Shown: positions 42,601 through 55,734 of the stretch, piece after piece
Layout: each line of letters starts with the position of its first letter
Numbering within the stretch: the first letter of the stretch is position 1
Assembly: GCA_037043235.1 (NCBI GenBank)
Contig: JAWRVZ010000004.1
Coordinates: forward strand, 3,004,001-3,068,000
DNA: 64,000 bases
Direction of reading: 5' to 3'
Source of the DNA: Rhodeus uyekii
Taxonomy: Eukaryota; Chordata; Actinopteri; Cypriniformes; Acheilognathidae
Notes under the pieces: generated by a model
What the model was told of the DNA's origin: nothing
What the model saw: only the letters and a program-made list of their open reading frames with translations
The model's database searches: none
Program-made: the position numbers and the translations under genes

Positions 42601-45217
42601 GTTGATTATTCTGATCATGATTAGAATACATTCTGAACAACTTAGCCCAGAGTGCCAACATGGTTCAAAATCCGAAAACATCATTGACATATTTTTCATT
42701 AGTCAATGTATTGTATATCTCAGTACGTTTTACTTTGAACTGGCTTAAGAGGCTTATTTTAAACTGTCAGTGATATTTAAAAACTTGTTAGTCTTGTTGG
42801 TTAAGTTTCCTGCCTGAAAAAATTTCAGTGCCATTCATCTGTCTCATTGTCTGACAACATGAAATTAAATTTTCATGGTACAATGAACTTTTTTTTTTAA
42901 CTGAACACATGCCAAAACACATAAACATCACTGAACAAATCTTTAATACTTGGCTTTGCATATTTACCTGGTGCGTAATTACATTTTATTATGCAACAGC
43001 ACAGTCTGTTTGTACTGTCTTATTCAGTGACAGTAAAGTATCAACGCGTTACTTTACTTTTTTTCGAGTAATGAATCTGTTTACTTAACTCGAGTTACTT
43101 ATAAATACATGTCCAACACTGATCTAATTAGATTCATCTCTACATCCTGTACAGTCTATTGTTCTCCTCTTCTCTTTCTGTTTCTTCAATACTTGTTTTC
43201 AGCAACTTCTTTTTACATGATTAATAAAAAAATGAACTTCCTTTGAAATTTCCCTGTCATTCGAATTGCTTCCAACATGCGTCATCTTAATTGAGTTTTT
43301 ACAGTATATATGTACTGTGCATATGCAGTGCTTCTTAATGAGATTTCAGGACTTTGTAGCTCTTATTTTTGAGGACAAATATGGTTTATTTAAGTATGTT
43401 ACAAAATTACTGATTTATTTAAAGATCTAAAAAAATAACCAAAGGCACAGAATTTTAGTTACCAATATTTTGTTCTATTCTTTATGTATGCTCCAGCCTA
43501 TCTCTAGTTACTAAACAAGTAGACATTTAGCAGACACTTATGCAAAACAGTTAAAATTTTTCTGAATATAGAATAATCCATATGAAATATTAAAATACGT
43601 TTTTGAGATGCATACAATACATTTCGAATGTGAGATTAAACTGGTTTGTTAAATTGAATTCTGTGTTAAATGTTTTAAAAGTACAGCTTTAAATTAATAC
43701 TGTATTACTTATTCAGCTTGGTATTTTTTCTTTAAGTGTGTCTGTGTTCGATCTGGTTTACTATTGTTTTTGTGACAGAGCCCTAACACTACTGTATTGC
43801 CGTGTCTTCGTGTGAGAACAGCTCTCCTGTCTGTGACGTGTCTTGTGTGCGGAGAGTAGTGTTGTTTTTGTGTAGGGATTCAGATATTCATGCTCCGTGT
43901 GTTTGTCTTCTGTTGTGTGAACACGCATAGTTCGCTTGAGGCTTGTCACGTGTGTTTTGTGTGTCATGTGTTCTGTCGATTGTGTAACCCTACCCATCTT
44001 GTTTCCTCATTATTGGTTTGATTTTTCCCATCTGTCCTTCCTCATATCTGCCTTGTGTGTTCACTATTCGTTCTCCCTGCGTTTGCTGTCCTGTGCTGGA
44101 TCGTTGTCGTATGTTCCTGTTGTGTTCTGTCGAGTGAAGTCAAGTCTGTTTTTCCCGCTGGGGTAGTTTTGTTTGAGTTTTTGTTTTATTTTATTATTAA
44201 TTAAAAATAACTTCTCTCTTCATCTCTTAGTGCTCGCATTTCCCTTCACCCCTCAACCCGCGACAATGTGGGTCAATGTCATGATGCTCTTTTTTTCTTT
44301 TATACATATAAAGTTGTTTTGTCATGCTTATGCCCTTGAATAAAGTACTTCAATAAAGGATAATCTGATTAACAAACAGCAAGTAATGTTATGTTTGATT
44401 CTACAGTCTGCTTAATGATTAATGAGCCTATTTTAAGACAATTTTATGTTAAGCTCACAGAAGGCTTATTCTAAGGCCAATGTTCAAGTTCTGTATTCTT
44501 TTTTTGCCGGATCTGTGATGTCACAATTATGTCAGAGGTGAGAGAAATGGAGCAGAACCTGAGAGCCAGGCTGATCACGTCTGCACAGCCACTACAATCA
44601 CAAAAAACATAAAAGAGATCCAAGACAATGCAAAGCATACAAACCTGTTAAAAGTTTGAAAAATGTTTCAAGTTTTGACAAAAGTATCTTATACTTCCTA
44701 ACAGTGTTGGTGAGTTACTTTTAAAAGTAATGCATTACAATATCCCCTGAAAAAGTAACTAATTGTTAAGAAAAGTAATGTGTTAAGTTACTTTTTCTCT
44801 TTTATGGGCTGTGCTGGTTTGTTTGAATATTTTTTAATAACAAAAAATATTTTTTTTTGGGGGCAAATGCACACAAAATGTAAATGCAGGAAATGCAGAT
44901 TGATGCATATACAGTAGAGCTCAAACAAACCTTTCAGCCGCTACTTTTCTGGATCACAGGAGAAGAAAGTTTAACACTTCACTAATAAAAATTTCTGATT
45001 ATGGTTAAACTGAATAATTGAAGGTCAGCAGTGAGTGCATCGGTCAATAAAGAGATTAAAAGCATAAAAAAATGTTTTATTTAACATATCTAATTTTTAT
45101 AGGAATATTCTGATTCCATTAATTTTGAGGAATAGTAACATTAGTAAATGCAAACATTTCTTGTAGTCTAAAACTAGAATAATCTTCATTTTCAACACTA
45201 CGCACCAAGGCTTATTT
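42601..45217. other. Gene-poor spacer with repeat fragments
   Basis: No gene is supported. 43020-43120 ends in TCCAACACTG and 44703-44800 begins CAGTGTTGG, both followed or preceded by repeated AGTTACTTTT/AAAGTAA motifs. These look like opposite termini of one common fish DNA-transposon family from two separate copies. 43760-44260 is TGT-rich with unusual CG content for the area and may be another dispersed element. The rest is AT-rich and unassigned. Confidence 0.4.
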
Positions 45218-45745
45218 CTGTCAGGGAACACACACTTGACCCCAGAAGAAACCCCAGGTGTTTATTAAAGTTGATGCAGAAACTCAAAACTTGTGAAATC
45301 TTTGGCAGCAAGGCGGTGAAAGAGGATGACAACAGGTCCACTCACAAGTACACACTTTGACACTCACCTAATGAGGATACTGACTTTCATTAGCTGGAGA
45401 GAAAGGATGACTGGAGACTGAGATAATCGCTGGATAGCAAAGTGAGTGGGCATAGGTAATTACGAATTCAATCGCAAGTGAGTCTGAGCTATTGACTGGT
45501 GTGGTGAGGTGATGGGTGACTGGTGTGGTGGTGGTTGATGGAGAGAGTGATTGCTGAAGTAGATCTGCCAACTCCTGGAGTCCCATTGTGAAGTGCTCAT
45601 GCTGCCAATCTGTTTTCAGGTCTGGTCTTCTGTCAGGGAATACACACACTAGACAGACCAGTGAGTAATTCAAACAGTTCAGGTGTTTATTAAAGTTGAT
45701 GCTGAAACTCAAAACTGGTGAAATTGTTGGCAGCAAGGTAGTTTC
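45218..45745. repeat. Direct repeat pair of about 110 bp
   Basis: 45218-45325 and 45629-45745 share the same order of motifs: CTGTCAGGGAA, GGTGTTTATTAAAGTTGATG, CAGAAACTCAAAAC or its variant, and TTGGCAGCAAGG. They are 410 bp apart and flank a GGTGTGGTG-rich stretch. They could be two nested copies, or the terminal repeats, of one element. Confidence 0.6.
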
Positions 45746-45945
45746 CTTTGTTGCAGAGATTGTTGGAGAGCTGCAGAAAAGGACTTATCAATGTTGAAAC
45801 ATGTAGCATGTTTTGTTACATGTGGGCCATGTCTGGGCCAAACACAACAACCCAAAACCCACAGTAAAACAAGGTTGATGTGTATGGACCAGAAATGGTC
45901 TATATGAGGTTTGCCACTGCCAGAACTGAGCCACATGTACCATAG

Positions 45946-46344
45946 TTGGCCCAGATAAGGGAAAGAATCTAAGGAGGTTTTACACTATCCTGCAATTTTC
46001 ATTGGTTTCAAAACACACCTGAAATGTCCGATTCCAGAATACACTACCACTTCAATATATAATTTTGTGTGATTTGTGATACATACTAAATAATTTGAAG
46101 CTTATACACTTTAGTATAAGCTACACTTAAGTACACTTTACTCTGTCACTCATGTGACAAATTCATAGTTAAAGCATTTAATCTACTTAAAGTAAACATT
46201 CAATATGAAGAATATTTCTATATTCAAAGAATGATGAATTTTTGTCTGCATCTCTCAGGGAGTGAAATAACATGTTATTAGTATGTTTTGGATAAAATGT
46301 CTTGTTTAGAGACAGAGCTTGACCAACTTCAACCGTGAAGAAGG

Positions 46345-46400
<56 letters not shown>

Positions 46401-46643
46401 GTATGCTCTGAACAACTAGCACTCTGGAGAGAAAGAATGACTTATTTTTCCCAACAAGCTGACAAGAAGCAAGAAATCCTAAACCAGAGGCTTTATTGTA
46501 GACCGTATGATTGATATGCTTCTGTCTTTCAGTCCATGAGTGAAGATGATCTAAGTTCATCTATATCTTGACCAAACAGAATCATTCAACCTGAAATAAT
46601 GTTGTACAATGGACTGCACTTCTGACTCCTGGTCTTCATTCAT
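45946..46643. repeat. Distal 5' flank of protease unit 4
   Basis: It matches 840-1450 of unit 1 in order. A (TG)n microsatellite at 46345-46398 expands a shorter GT-rich spot at about 1117-1140 in unit 1. Confidence 0.6.
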
Positions 46644-47042
46644 AATTGTTACGATGGGGTGCTGGTGTGCGATGCGGGATAACTAGGCAGAAGCTGGATT
46701 CAACTGAAAACTCACTTTAATATAAACAAAAACAAAACACTTTAAATACAAAATCAAAATCAAAAGCACATCTGTGCATAAATTTAACTAAAATAAAACT
46801 GTAAACAAGAACCACGGTAGGCAAACCGGCAACATCCACACACGATTAAAATAGACATTACTTCTTTAACAACCGACAAACACAAGGGAAATGCAAGAGT
46901 GATTTATACACAAGGGAATTACAAACACCTGGGAGACTAACGATTAAGTGATTTCATGACAGGTGCAGGGAGTGAAACGATGACAAGACTGACATGAAGT
47001 GACAAAGAAGACCCAGATAGACAGGAACAAGTGTTACAATAA
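46644..47042. mobile_element. About 0.4 kb insertion in the unit 4 flank, unclassified
   Basis: Unit 1 is continuous across this point (1450-1465). Here, sequence from GTTACGATGGGG to about AAGTGTTACAA is added. The inside is A-rich (46720-46800). It may be a non-autonomous element or solo terminal repeat; a target duplication could not be fixed. Confidence 0.5.
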
Positions 47043-47199
47043 TACAGTATCTGGTCTTTGGATCTTTAACTGTAAATTCCCATACACACCACTCTGCATT
47101 TTACCTGCTACTTTTTTTCACTTAAAAGTATGGGTTTTAGTGACAGTTAGTGACATATCTACGGAAAAACTTGACAGCGCATTGTCATTGCTTCTTACC

Positions 47200-48179
47200 C
47201 AATATGACTTGACAACTGAGAGCAGGAATTCATCTGCTGTTGGATACGTCAATGTCACATTTGCATAGGCTATAATATTTCATTTAATGATTGGTATACT
47301 GCCAAATTAAATTATTAAAGAGTAAAATTATTATTATTATTTTAACGATAAAATAACGTTATTAATCAGGTAATGGCGATTTCAAATAAGCTTTTTTTTT
47401 CAGAACAATTAAACTTGATTTTGTTTTGGTCCTCATAAAAGCATAATTTGTTTACAGCTGTTGGTTTCGTTCCTTGAACCAGTTCAGAGTTTTCACATCA
47501 ACACACACTGGCATACTGTGAATGCCTTTTATGGGTAATAATGGATGGCTTCTGGGAATAAGTTGTTCTCAGTAAAGCCCATTGTCTGTGTTTCATAATA
47601 AATTGTATTATTGCCATTGCTTTTATGTAGTATGCTTTTTTATCTTTATTCATCTATTACCAGAAATAAAGCAAGCAGAAAAGAAAGGACTAAAAGAGAA
47701 AAGACAGAAACAATGTGTTGTCATGATGTATTAAAATATTTTCCTTTAGCCACTCCACATTTTTCTTCTTGAACTTACTTACTGGGCCATTTTTTAAACT
47801 TTTGAGAAAATTTGTAACTATAAATGAGTAGAAAGCTTTTAGTTTTCTATATTATAAAAATGTTTCTATGACTTCTCTGACAAAGACGTCATAGATGTTT
47901 GCCCTTATCATGTCTGCACAATCATACCTAAACAATGCCTAAAAAAATTCTCAGTGAAGTAATTGGCAGTGTGCTTGCCAGCTTCAAAAAGAATGTGAAG
48001 AATGAAACAGGATGACAGAGCACTGGAGGAGGAGTATTAGAAAGAAGTGGTAAGGTGAGTAAGTGACGAGAAGTGTAATTTGAGAAGAATTCAAGTAAAT
48101 AAAAGGGACTGTAAGAGTCACTTTGTACCAGACAACCACAATCATCCATTCTGCTGACCAACAGAGAGACTGTGTGAAG
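47200..48179 (+). promoter_or_regulatory. 5' flank and promoter of protease gene 3
   Basis: It is a copy of the unit 5' flank, more diverged than the other three. The TATA position (48098-48105) reads AATAAAAG instead of TATAAAAG, still 82 nt before the ATG at 48180. The downstream ACTGTAAGAGTCACTT block is kept. Confidence 0.7.
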
Positions 48180-51074
48180 ATGTGGAGATCAACGTGTGTC
48201 ACTTTGACCCTGCTCATGTGTCTCAAAGGTAAGGTCTCATGATATATCTATTATAGCAAGGATAGCTTGTAACAAAGACATAAAATAGATTAACAAGTCA
48301 ATATATTTTGTTTTCTTTGTGGCACAGCTCATAAGAGCAGTTTAAAGAAGCAGTCTATGAAAATACTGACTCATAAACGGACGCTTCATGCCCATGCAGA
48401 CCAATGTCCTCCTCTGATATGTGAATGAAGTTTGCTAAAGACAATAAATAAAAAATGTGGTTAGCTTTGGTATTTAACCATTTGAAGTGTATAATTGCAC
48501 TGGTGTAGTTAGAATGTTTATGTTAATAAGTACATTTAAATACAGATAATTAAAAAAAATATAACGACAACTTTTGGCTATTATTCATTTTGTACCTACA
48601 ATGTTGTAAGATTATGGTAAGCTGCAGTTACTAAGCAGTGTGTAGTAAACTAGATATTAAGACACATTGTCAAATTAATTTGAAATGATTATTATCACTT
48701 TTATTGCGATCAGTGTATATTTCACAAATTAGACATTGCATATATTTTGCCAGTACTACAAAAAACCTATTAGTTGTTTTTATTTTGGGATTATTTATTT
48801 TACAAATGAAGCTCATGTCAGAAATATGTAAATATAAACTTAATCTACCAATAAACTCCCACCCCGCTGTGTGTGTTCACATTTATCACATAAACACACT
48901 AACATTCTCATGCTTTGACTCGGGGGAAGAAGAGATCTAAATAATTAAACTAGTTTTCCCAGAGATGTTTTCCTCAAGTTCAGTCTCTCAACTGAAATCT
49001 ACCATTATCAGAGCAGGGTCATTATTTAGGGAAACATTGAAATTAATTATTCTAATGTGTACTTTATTTCTGATATTGCAGGTTCACTTTCTCAGCTGAA
49101 TGGTAAGAGCTTCTGACTTTCTTCAGATGTCAAGATCATGTAAAATATTTAATGTAGAAATGCTCATGTGAACAATCTCTCTTTCTCTCTCATAGTTTGT
49201 GGACAAGCCCCTCTAAACTCCCGTATTGTGGGTGGTGTGAATGCACCCGATGGGTCGTGGCCGTGGCAGGTCAGTCTGCACAGCTCTAGATATGGAGGTC
49301 ACTTTTGCGGAGGCTCCCTCATCAACAATGAATGGGTGTTGACGGCAGCTCACTGTTTACCTGGGTAACATACCCCTAAACACACATAAGTACTTTTTTT
49401 TTTGGTAAAATGTACTTGGTATAATGTTTTGTTCTTCACTCACTTTCATGTTCTTTGACTGTATTCAGCATCACCACATCCAATCTTATTGTGTACTTGG
49501 GAAGGAGAACACAACAGGGAGTCAATGCCAATCAAGTCATGAGAACTGTGAGAACGATAATCGTTCACAGCTCTTACAACAGCAACACAAATGACAATGA
49601 CATCGCTCTGCTGCGCCTGTCCTCGACCGTCACCTTCAATAACTATATTAGACCTGTGTGTCTGGCAGCCCAGAACAGCGTCTTCAGTGCCGGCACCAGC
49701 AGCTGGATCACAGGATGGGGAGATGTTCGATCTGGAGGTAAAAACACACACACACATACCCATTAATTCACATATTCATCAACTTCTAACACCACTAATT
49801 GATAATTATCTTTGTGTATGTTCAGTGAGCCTGCCTGCTCCTGGGATTCTGCAGGAGACTATGGTTCCAGTGGTGGACAATACTCGATGTAATAATCTGC
49901 TGGGTTCTGGATCTGTTACCAACAACATGATCTGTGCTGGTTTAACACAGGGAGGCAAAGACACCTGCCAGGTACAAAAATTAACCCTTTTTACTACAAT
50001 CTACTTTAATAAATACTGTATATACATGAAACACAAGGGCCGTAGTGCTCCTGTGGGGCACAGGTTGGATTGTGGACCCGGACTGTCACATGAAACTGCC
50101 CCATCCTGATAAAAAAGACTGCAAAGTAAAAAACATACAAAAAAACCATCTCCTTTCTCTTTCTCTTTGTCCATATTTGTAGGGTGATTCTGGTGGTCCA
50201 ATGGTGAGTCGTCAGTGTTCATTGTGGGTTCAGGGTGGTCTCACTAGCTGGGGTTATGGCTGTGCTGATCCCAACAAACCTGGGGTATACACCCGCGTGT
50301 CTCGCTATCAGTCTTGGATAACAACCAACATCGGTCAGAACCTGCCAGGATTTGTCACATTCAGCCCTCCAAACTCATGCTCCTCTGCCAGCACAAGTAA
50401 AACTTTCTCTCAGACACCGACACTTCTATATCTACTTAAAAGAGCGTACTTATTCAATTAATGCTTGTTTGTTTGCGCAGCCTCAACCTCCTGTAAGGGA
50501 AGATGCAATGAGAAGTACAATATTTTTTATCGCTGCAACTGTAATACTAACTGCACGACAAAATGCTGCAGTGATTACAAACAGCGTTGTGCCAGTAAGT
50601 AAAAACGCATTCATTTTTACAATAAACAAAGAAACACAAACATAATTCACGTGTCAAATAACAAATATCAAACCACGTGGCATGTGCAAACAAATGATGC
50701 TAGTAGCATTCCCGTCTTACTTCACTTTTATGCATTTACTTTTAATTGTCTTGAGATGATAGTGAACAGATGTATGAAGTCAGTGTATTTGTCTTCATTT
50801 TGAAGAGTATATCTATTTTTTGTGTTATATTAATTTAAAACTTAAAAAACTTGTGAAATGTCTTGGGTTAAAAATGTTTATTTGAAATAAATGTAGCCTG
50901 CTTTGAAAATGTTGTATATAATGTGAATGCATTTCATTACTGCATAGCAACATGCATTAGTGACACTTTGCATGTCAAAAAAAGTAACGAGAAGTAAAGA
51001 AGTAACAAACAGTAAAGACCAAAAGTAACTCTATGGCTCCAACTCACTTTTGTTTTTGTGTCTCTGCAGTGTGA
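48180..51074 (+). CDS. prss60-like: Trypsin-like serine protease with C-terminal somatomedin-B domain, gene 3
   Basis: Exons: 48180-48228, 49082-49102, 49196-49364, 49469-49737, 49826-49971, 50183-50396, 50481-50594 and 51070-51074, giving 328 aa, all in phase. Catalytic His, Asp and Ser, the trypsin-type Asp and the R|IVGG site are intact, and the SMB exon keeps all eight cysteines. It differs from genes 1 and 2 around the substrate-binding loop before the C-terminal helix: GCADPNKPGVY here versus GCGGPKIPGIY and GCGSPKIPGVY. The flanks lack the Tc1 insertion shared by the other units, so it is the oldest split in the array. It appears functional; the TATA box is weakened. Confidence 0.88.
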
Positions 51075-51257
51075 ACTGTCGTAACTCCATGGATTATTCA
51101 AAAACAGGCTTGAAAAAAAAAAAACTCATTTGCACACGTCAGGTGACTGAGGATCTTCATCTTCATGCTGTGCCTGGAGATTTTACTTCAGTGCTGCTTT
51201 GGAAACGTTACACAGTGCACAAAGATCTGCTACACTGACTTCACTCAGGGGTGTAAA

Positions 51258-52239
51258 TGTATATTGTTTATGTTCCGCATGTTTAACAACAGTGGGCATT
51301 GAATTGATGTTAAATTTATGTTTTTGTCAATAAAATATTAAACAATGCAAGCATTATGATATATTATGACTTTTATAAGAATAACTAAATACTTTAAAAC
51401 ACTGTGTTATGTCCTTTTTAGATGTCAAATAATGCTTGGCTAGTGGTAATCAGGAAACGTAACATTGAATAAAACACATGTATTACTCAATATGAAGATA
51501 GGGCAATAAAAGAGAACAAGTCAAAATTCCACTCTGGTGTTTTATTGTCCAGTATCCGAATGAAAAGGATAACAAAAAACTGTTTGTCAACAAATGACAA
51601 TGCAAAACAAGGTGGGATGAAAGATGCCAAATCAAAATATAGCTGCTAGCAACAACGTACTGGCCCAAGCCGGTACCACCGCCAGCCGGAGGCTACAGGG
51701 CAACATATATTTAAAATGGGAAAATGCAAAAATAAAAATAAAACTCTCAAAGTTATTTGCATATGCCACATTTACTACAGCAGCTGGCTCCACTGTAACT
51801 GGGAACCATAACAGCCATTTAAACTTAGATGAATTTCATAGATGACTTTAAAATGAGTGCAAAGTTAGCTTTTGCAGCTCAAAATGAAGTCGCCCTTACA
51901 GGGCTTGGACCCTAATAAGAATCCTAAAGAAAACAATAGGGCCTTTAACCTTTCAGGGCCTGGACTTTAATAAATAAATAAAACAAAAACTAACTTAGGT
52001 TTTACCTATCAAATGAAAACGCAAAACAAAAAAGCAGTCTTCAGTATCAAGACACATTAACTACAGTGACTAACTCTATAACAGAACATACTGCGGGTGG
52101 CACTCTCACCGAAACCTAGTGTGTTTAATACAAAACAGGACGCCTACATTGAATCCTAAGGAAAACAATACACTTTCAGGGTAAAGGAGGTTTTCCTTAC
52201 CTGCTCCCTCCTTCCCGGCCTCAGCCAATAGTTATAACA

Positions 52240-52291
<52 letters not shown>

Positions 52292-52454
52292 TAAAGACAG
52301 AACAGTGTGCAAAAATAGAGCTCACTTACTTTTTTCTACCTTTGAATGCCTTTTGCTGTAAAAACATCTCAGCAACAGTGGGTGATGTGAGCACAGTTGA
52401 ATACTAACAATGTTCATAATCACAAATCACACTTGAAACTGGTAATCTTATGCA
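51258..52454. other. 3' flank of gene 3 and unassigned repeat-like spacer
   Basis: 51258-51470 matches the unit 3' flank (15010-15230). After that there is no unit match. 51880-52180 contains three loosely repeated blocks built around AATCCTAAGGAAAACAATA, suggesting a degraded repeat. A (CT)n-(CA)n microsatellite lies at 52242-52292. No gene is seen. Confidence 0.45.
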
Positions 52455-52738
52455 GCTGGTGTCCCGACTGGATTGAGGGAGGACTCAAGTGCAGGGGGAA
52501 AATATAGGATTTATTCAGAATCACAAAAGAACACAAAATGCAAACAAAAACCCACGAGGGGGAAAACATAACATAAACCAGAGAACAGAACTTGAACATA
52601 AAACAAACCGGGAGATCAGGGCAAGGATAACAAGGTGGGTGGGGTTGCACAATGACAAGACACAATAAAGGGGCAGTGTCAGGGCTCTGTCAACAGACAC
52701 TCAAAAAGACCAAACTAGAATGACAGAGCCGTGACAGC
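52455..52738. mobile_element. Unclassified dispersed repeat
   Basis: An A-rich body lies between GTGTCCCGACTGG and a right end TGACAGAGCCGTGACAGC. Similar right-end wording occurs at 24768-24785 and 43776-43790. It is probably a non-autonomous element with a recurring terminus; the class is not certain. Confidence 0.4.
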
Positions 52739-52845
52739 TGGACTTTTGACTATAATCATAAAGTCTGAACCCTTAATATTAACGGGCCGGCCTGTTTGGA
52801 CATCCACACGCTCAGACACTCCAACAATTCCGCCTAGACATAGAT

Positions 52846-52996
52846 TACATTTACATTTATGCACAGATGCTTTTATCCAAAGCGACTTACATTGCATTCA
52901 AGGAACACATTGAATTAGTCCTTGCTTTCACTGGGATCGAAGCCATGACCATTTCGTTGTAAACACCAATGCTCTGCTGATTGAGCTACAGGAAAG
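52846..52996 (-). mobile_element. tRNA-derived SINE
   Basis: Read on the minus strand from 52996, the sequence has a tRNA-like head with a box A (TAGCTCAATCAGCAGAGCA) and a box B-like GGCTTCGATCCC. It is followed by a body with GTAAGTCGCTTTGGATAAAAG and a TGTAAATGTAAATGTAAT-type tail. This is the layout of a fish tRNA-derived SINE. A 3' fragment of the same family, on the plus strand, lies at 57028-57075. Confidence 0.75.
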
Positions 52997-53417
52997 TTCC
53001 CATATGACATAATCACATATGTCACTGTACGCTCATCAGCCATTCTGTTGGGCAATACGTGTTTCGCTTGAATACAATTTGCAGTCGCACAATGGTTAAT
53101 ACATGCTGGGTTAAAATTCGTACAAATGTCCAGACGATTCCGTGAAACGTAGTTTTTACACTATACCTGTTGTGAGGACATTTGAAGTAGAGCAAACAAA
53201 GACGTTATGTGAAGAGCGACAACGGGCAGGATCCGAGGATTGAGGCAAGCACTGAAAATTTCCAAAGTACAGTTCATGCAAAGTACAGCATGTACATAGA
53301 CCCACACACAATCGAGGACATACACTAGATTTAATTATCAGTAAGGGTCTAAACATCTCATCCATTGTCATTAAGGATGTAGCTCTATCAGATCATTTCT
53401 GTATTTTCTTTGATATA

Positions 53418-54266
53418 TTGATCTCTCCGACTGTTGAAGCTAGATCTATCTCGGTCAAAAAGCGATGCTTAAATGAGAATACTAGTGCTCTGTTTATGAA
53501 GGCCATATCTTTAACACCAAGCATATCTGCAGACTCTGTTGATTTTCTTCTTGATTCTTTTAACTCAAAAGTTCAGAATGTTATTGATAACATTGCTCCT
53601 GTGAAAGTCAGGAAGAAGAGTGGCAGACAAAAATCACCCTGGAGGAATTCAACAGCAGTGCAAAATATGAAAAGACAATGCAGAAAAGCTGAGCGCATGT
53701 GGCGAAAGACAAATCTTGAAATCCACTACAACATCTATAAAGATAACCTTCATGCTTTCAATGTGGAACTAGGCAAAGCTAGACAGACCTTCTTCTCAAA
53801 TATTATAAACAGAAACTTAAACAACACCCGCACTCTTTTTGCTACTGTAGAGAGACTAACAAATCCCCCAAGTCAGATTCCCAGTGAAATGCTCTCAGAC
53901 AGCAAATGCTGTGAGTTTGCTTCCTTCTTCTCTGAGAAAATAAATAATATCAGAAAGGCGATCAGCACATCCTTGAGCTGCACTGGGGTAAAACAGATCA
54001 GACCACAATCTCAGAAAGTAGCTATTATGTCTGTTTTCGAAGCAATTGATGGTAAAATTTTGGAAGAAACAGTACAGCACCTTAAAACATCAACCTGCGC
54101 CCTTGACATACTTCCCACATCTTTTTTCAAAAGCGTGTTTAACTGTTTAGAAGCAGATATCCTAGAAGTGGTAAATGCCTCACTTCTTTCTGGGACTTTT
54201 CCAAATTCCCTAAAAACTGCAGTTGTTAAGCCCCTTCTGAAAAAGAGCATAAAAGATAATAAATGA
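53418..54266 (+). pseudogene. LINE ORF2 fragment: endonuclease end and linker
   Basis: It encodes the region after the endonuclease SDH motif (which lies just before the frame start, at about 53390) through the basic linker to VVKPLLKK. It is nearly identical to the minus-strand copy at 26949-28190, and retains the A that the minus copy has lost. The frame ends in the internal deletion. Confidence 0.75.
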
Positions 54267-54300
54267 TATTCGTCTTAACACAGATTCAGGTAAATTATCA

Positions 54301-55419
54301 GTGCTGGTTTTACTCGACCTCAGTGCTGCGTTTGACACCATAGATCACAACATTCTCCTTGACAGGCTGGAAAACTGGGTTGGACTTTCTGAGATGGTCC
54401 TTAAATGGTTCAGGTCATACTTAGAAGGGAGAGGTTATTATGTGAGTATCGGTGACCATAAGTCTGAGTGGACATCCATGACATGCGGAGTCCCTCAAGG
54501 TTCAATACTTGCACCCCTCCTGTTCAACTTATATATGCTGCCACTGAGCCAAATAATGAGAAAGAACCAAATTGCATATCACAGCTATGCAGATGACACC
54601 CAGATTTACCTCGCGTTATCACCTTATGATTACAGCCCCATTGACTCCCTGTGTCAATGCATTGATGAAATTAAAAACTGGATGTGCCTAAACTTCCTTC
54701 AGTTAAACAAAGACAAAACTGAAGTCATTGCACTTGGAAACAAAGATGAAGTTCTCAAAGTGAACGCATACCTTCACTCTAGGGGTCAAACAACTAAAAA
54801 TCAGGTCAGGAATCTTGGTGTGATTTTGGAGTCAGACCTGAGTTTCAGTAGCCATATAAAAACAATAACTAAATCAGCATATTATCATCTCAAAAATATT
54901 GCAAGAATTAGATGCTTTGTCTCCAATCAAGACTTAGAGAAACTTGTTCATGCTTTCATCACCAGCAGGGTGGATTATTGTAATGGACTCCTCACTGGCC
55001 TTCCCAAAAAGACCATAAGACAGCTGCAGCTCGTACAGAATGCTGCTGCCAGGATTCTGAGCAGAACCAGAAAATATGAACACATCACACCAGTCCTTAG
55101 GTCCTTGCACTGGCTTCCAGTTACATTTAGAATTAATTTTAAAGTACTATTACTTGTTTATAAATCACTCAATGGCCTAGGACCTCAATACATTGCAGAT
55201 ATGCTCATAGAATATAAACCTAACAGATCACTAAGATCATCAGGATCAAGTCACTTAGTAATACCCAGGGTTCACTCAAAGCAAGGAGAGTCTGCTTTTA
55301 GCTGTTACGCCAGCCGCAGCTGGAACCAGCTTCCAGAAGAGATCAGGTGTGCTCCAACAGTAGCCACATTCAAATCAAGACTCAAAACACATCTTTTTAC
55401 CTATGCATTTGCAGATTGA
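54301..55419 (+). pseudogene. LINE ORF2 fragment: reverse transcriptase
   Basis: The RT domain is present from LLDLSAAFDTIDH through GVPQGSILAPLLF and YADDTQIYL to the C-terminal TFKSRLKTHLFTYAF. The first RT block (NYRPISNLPF... to HSTETALI) is missing, so the protein cannot function. Confidence 0.8.
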
Positions 55420-55734
55420 GCACTGTGCTATGTCCGAACTGTTTGCATTTTATTTTATACGTATTATCTTTTTATTCTTTTAATCATTTTTAATGTTTTA
55501 TTTTTATCATTCTTCTTTATGTAAAGCACTTTGAATTACCATTGTGTATGAAATGTGCTATACAAATAAACTTGCCTTGCCTTGCCTTCTTGCGGAGGCT
55601 CACATGGCTGCCACGACATAAAACAAATCCACCTCCCTCTTGGCCATGGCTGGGGTGACGGGTTGACTGGCTGGATCAGACATGGTGGAACACAGGTGGA
55701 AAAGACAGCTGGATCTTGCAGTGGCAAAGTCTTC

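Larger units (their letters stand above)
53288..55590 (+). mobile_element. L2-type LINE, 5'-truncated with internal deletion
   Basis: It is the plus-strand relative of the 25.4-28.2 kb element, with very few amino-acid differences. It begins inside the endonuclease domain and ends in an AATAAA-like sequence plus a CTTGC pentanucleotide tail at about 55570-55590. About 180 bp of the start of RT is deleted at 54250-54260, so the two reading frames do not join. Confidence 0.85.

Noticed and set aside
45368..45736. 122-aa minus-strand frame
   Set aside because: It spans one of a pair of non-coding direct repeats, and its composition is simple (Ser/Thr/Pro-rich).
52930..52996. A tRNA gene on the minus strand
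   Set aside because: Box A and B-like motifs are present, but the stem arms do not close and the sequence runs into a SINE body and tail.
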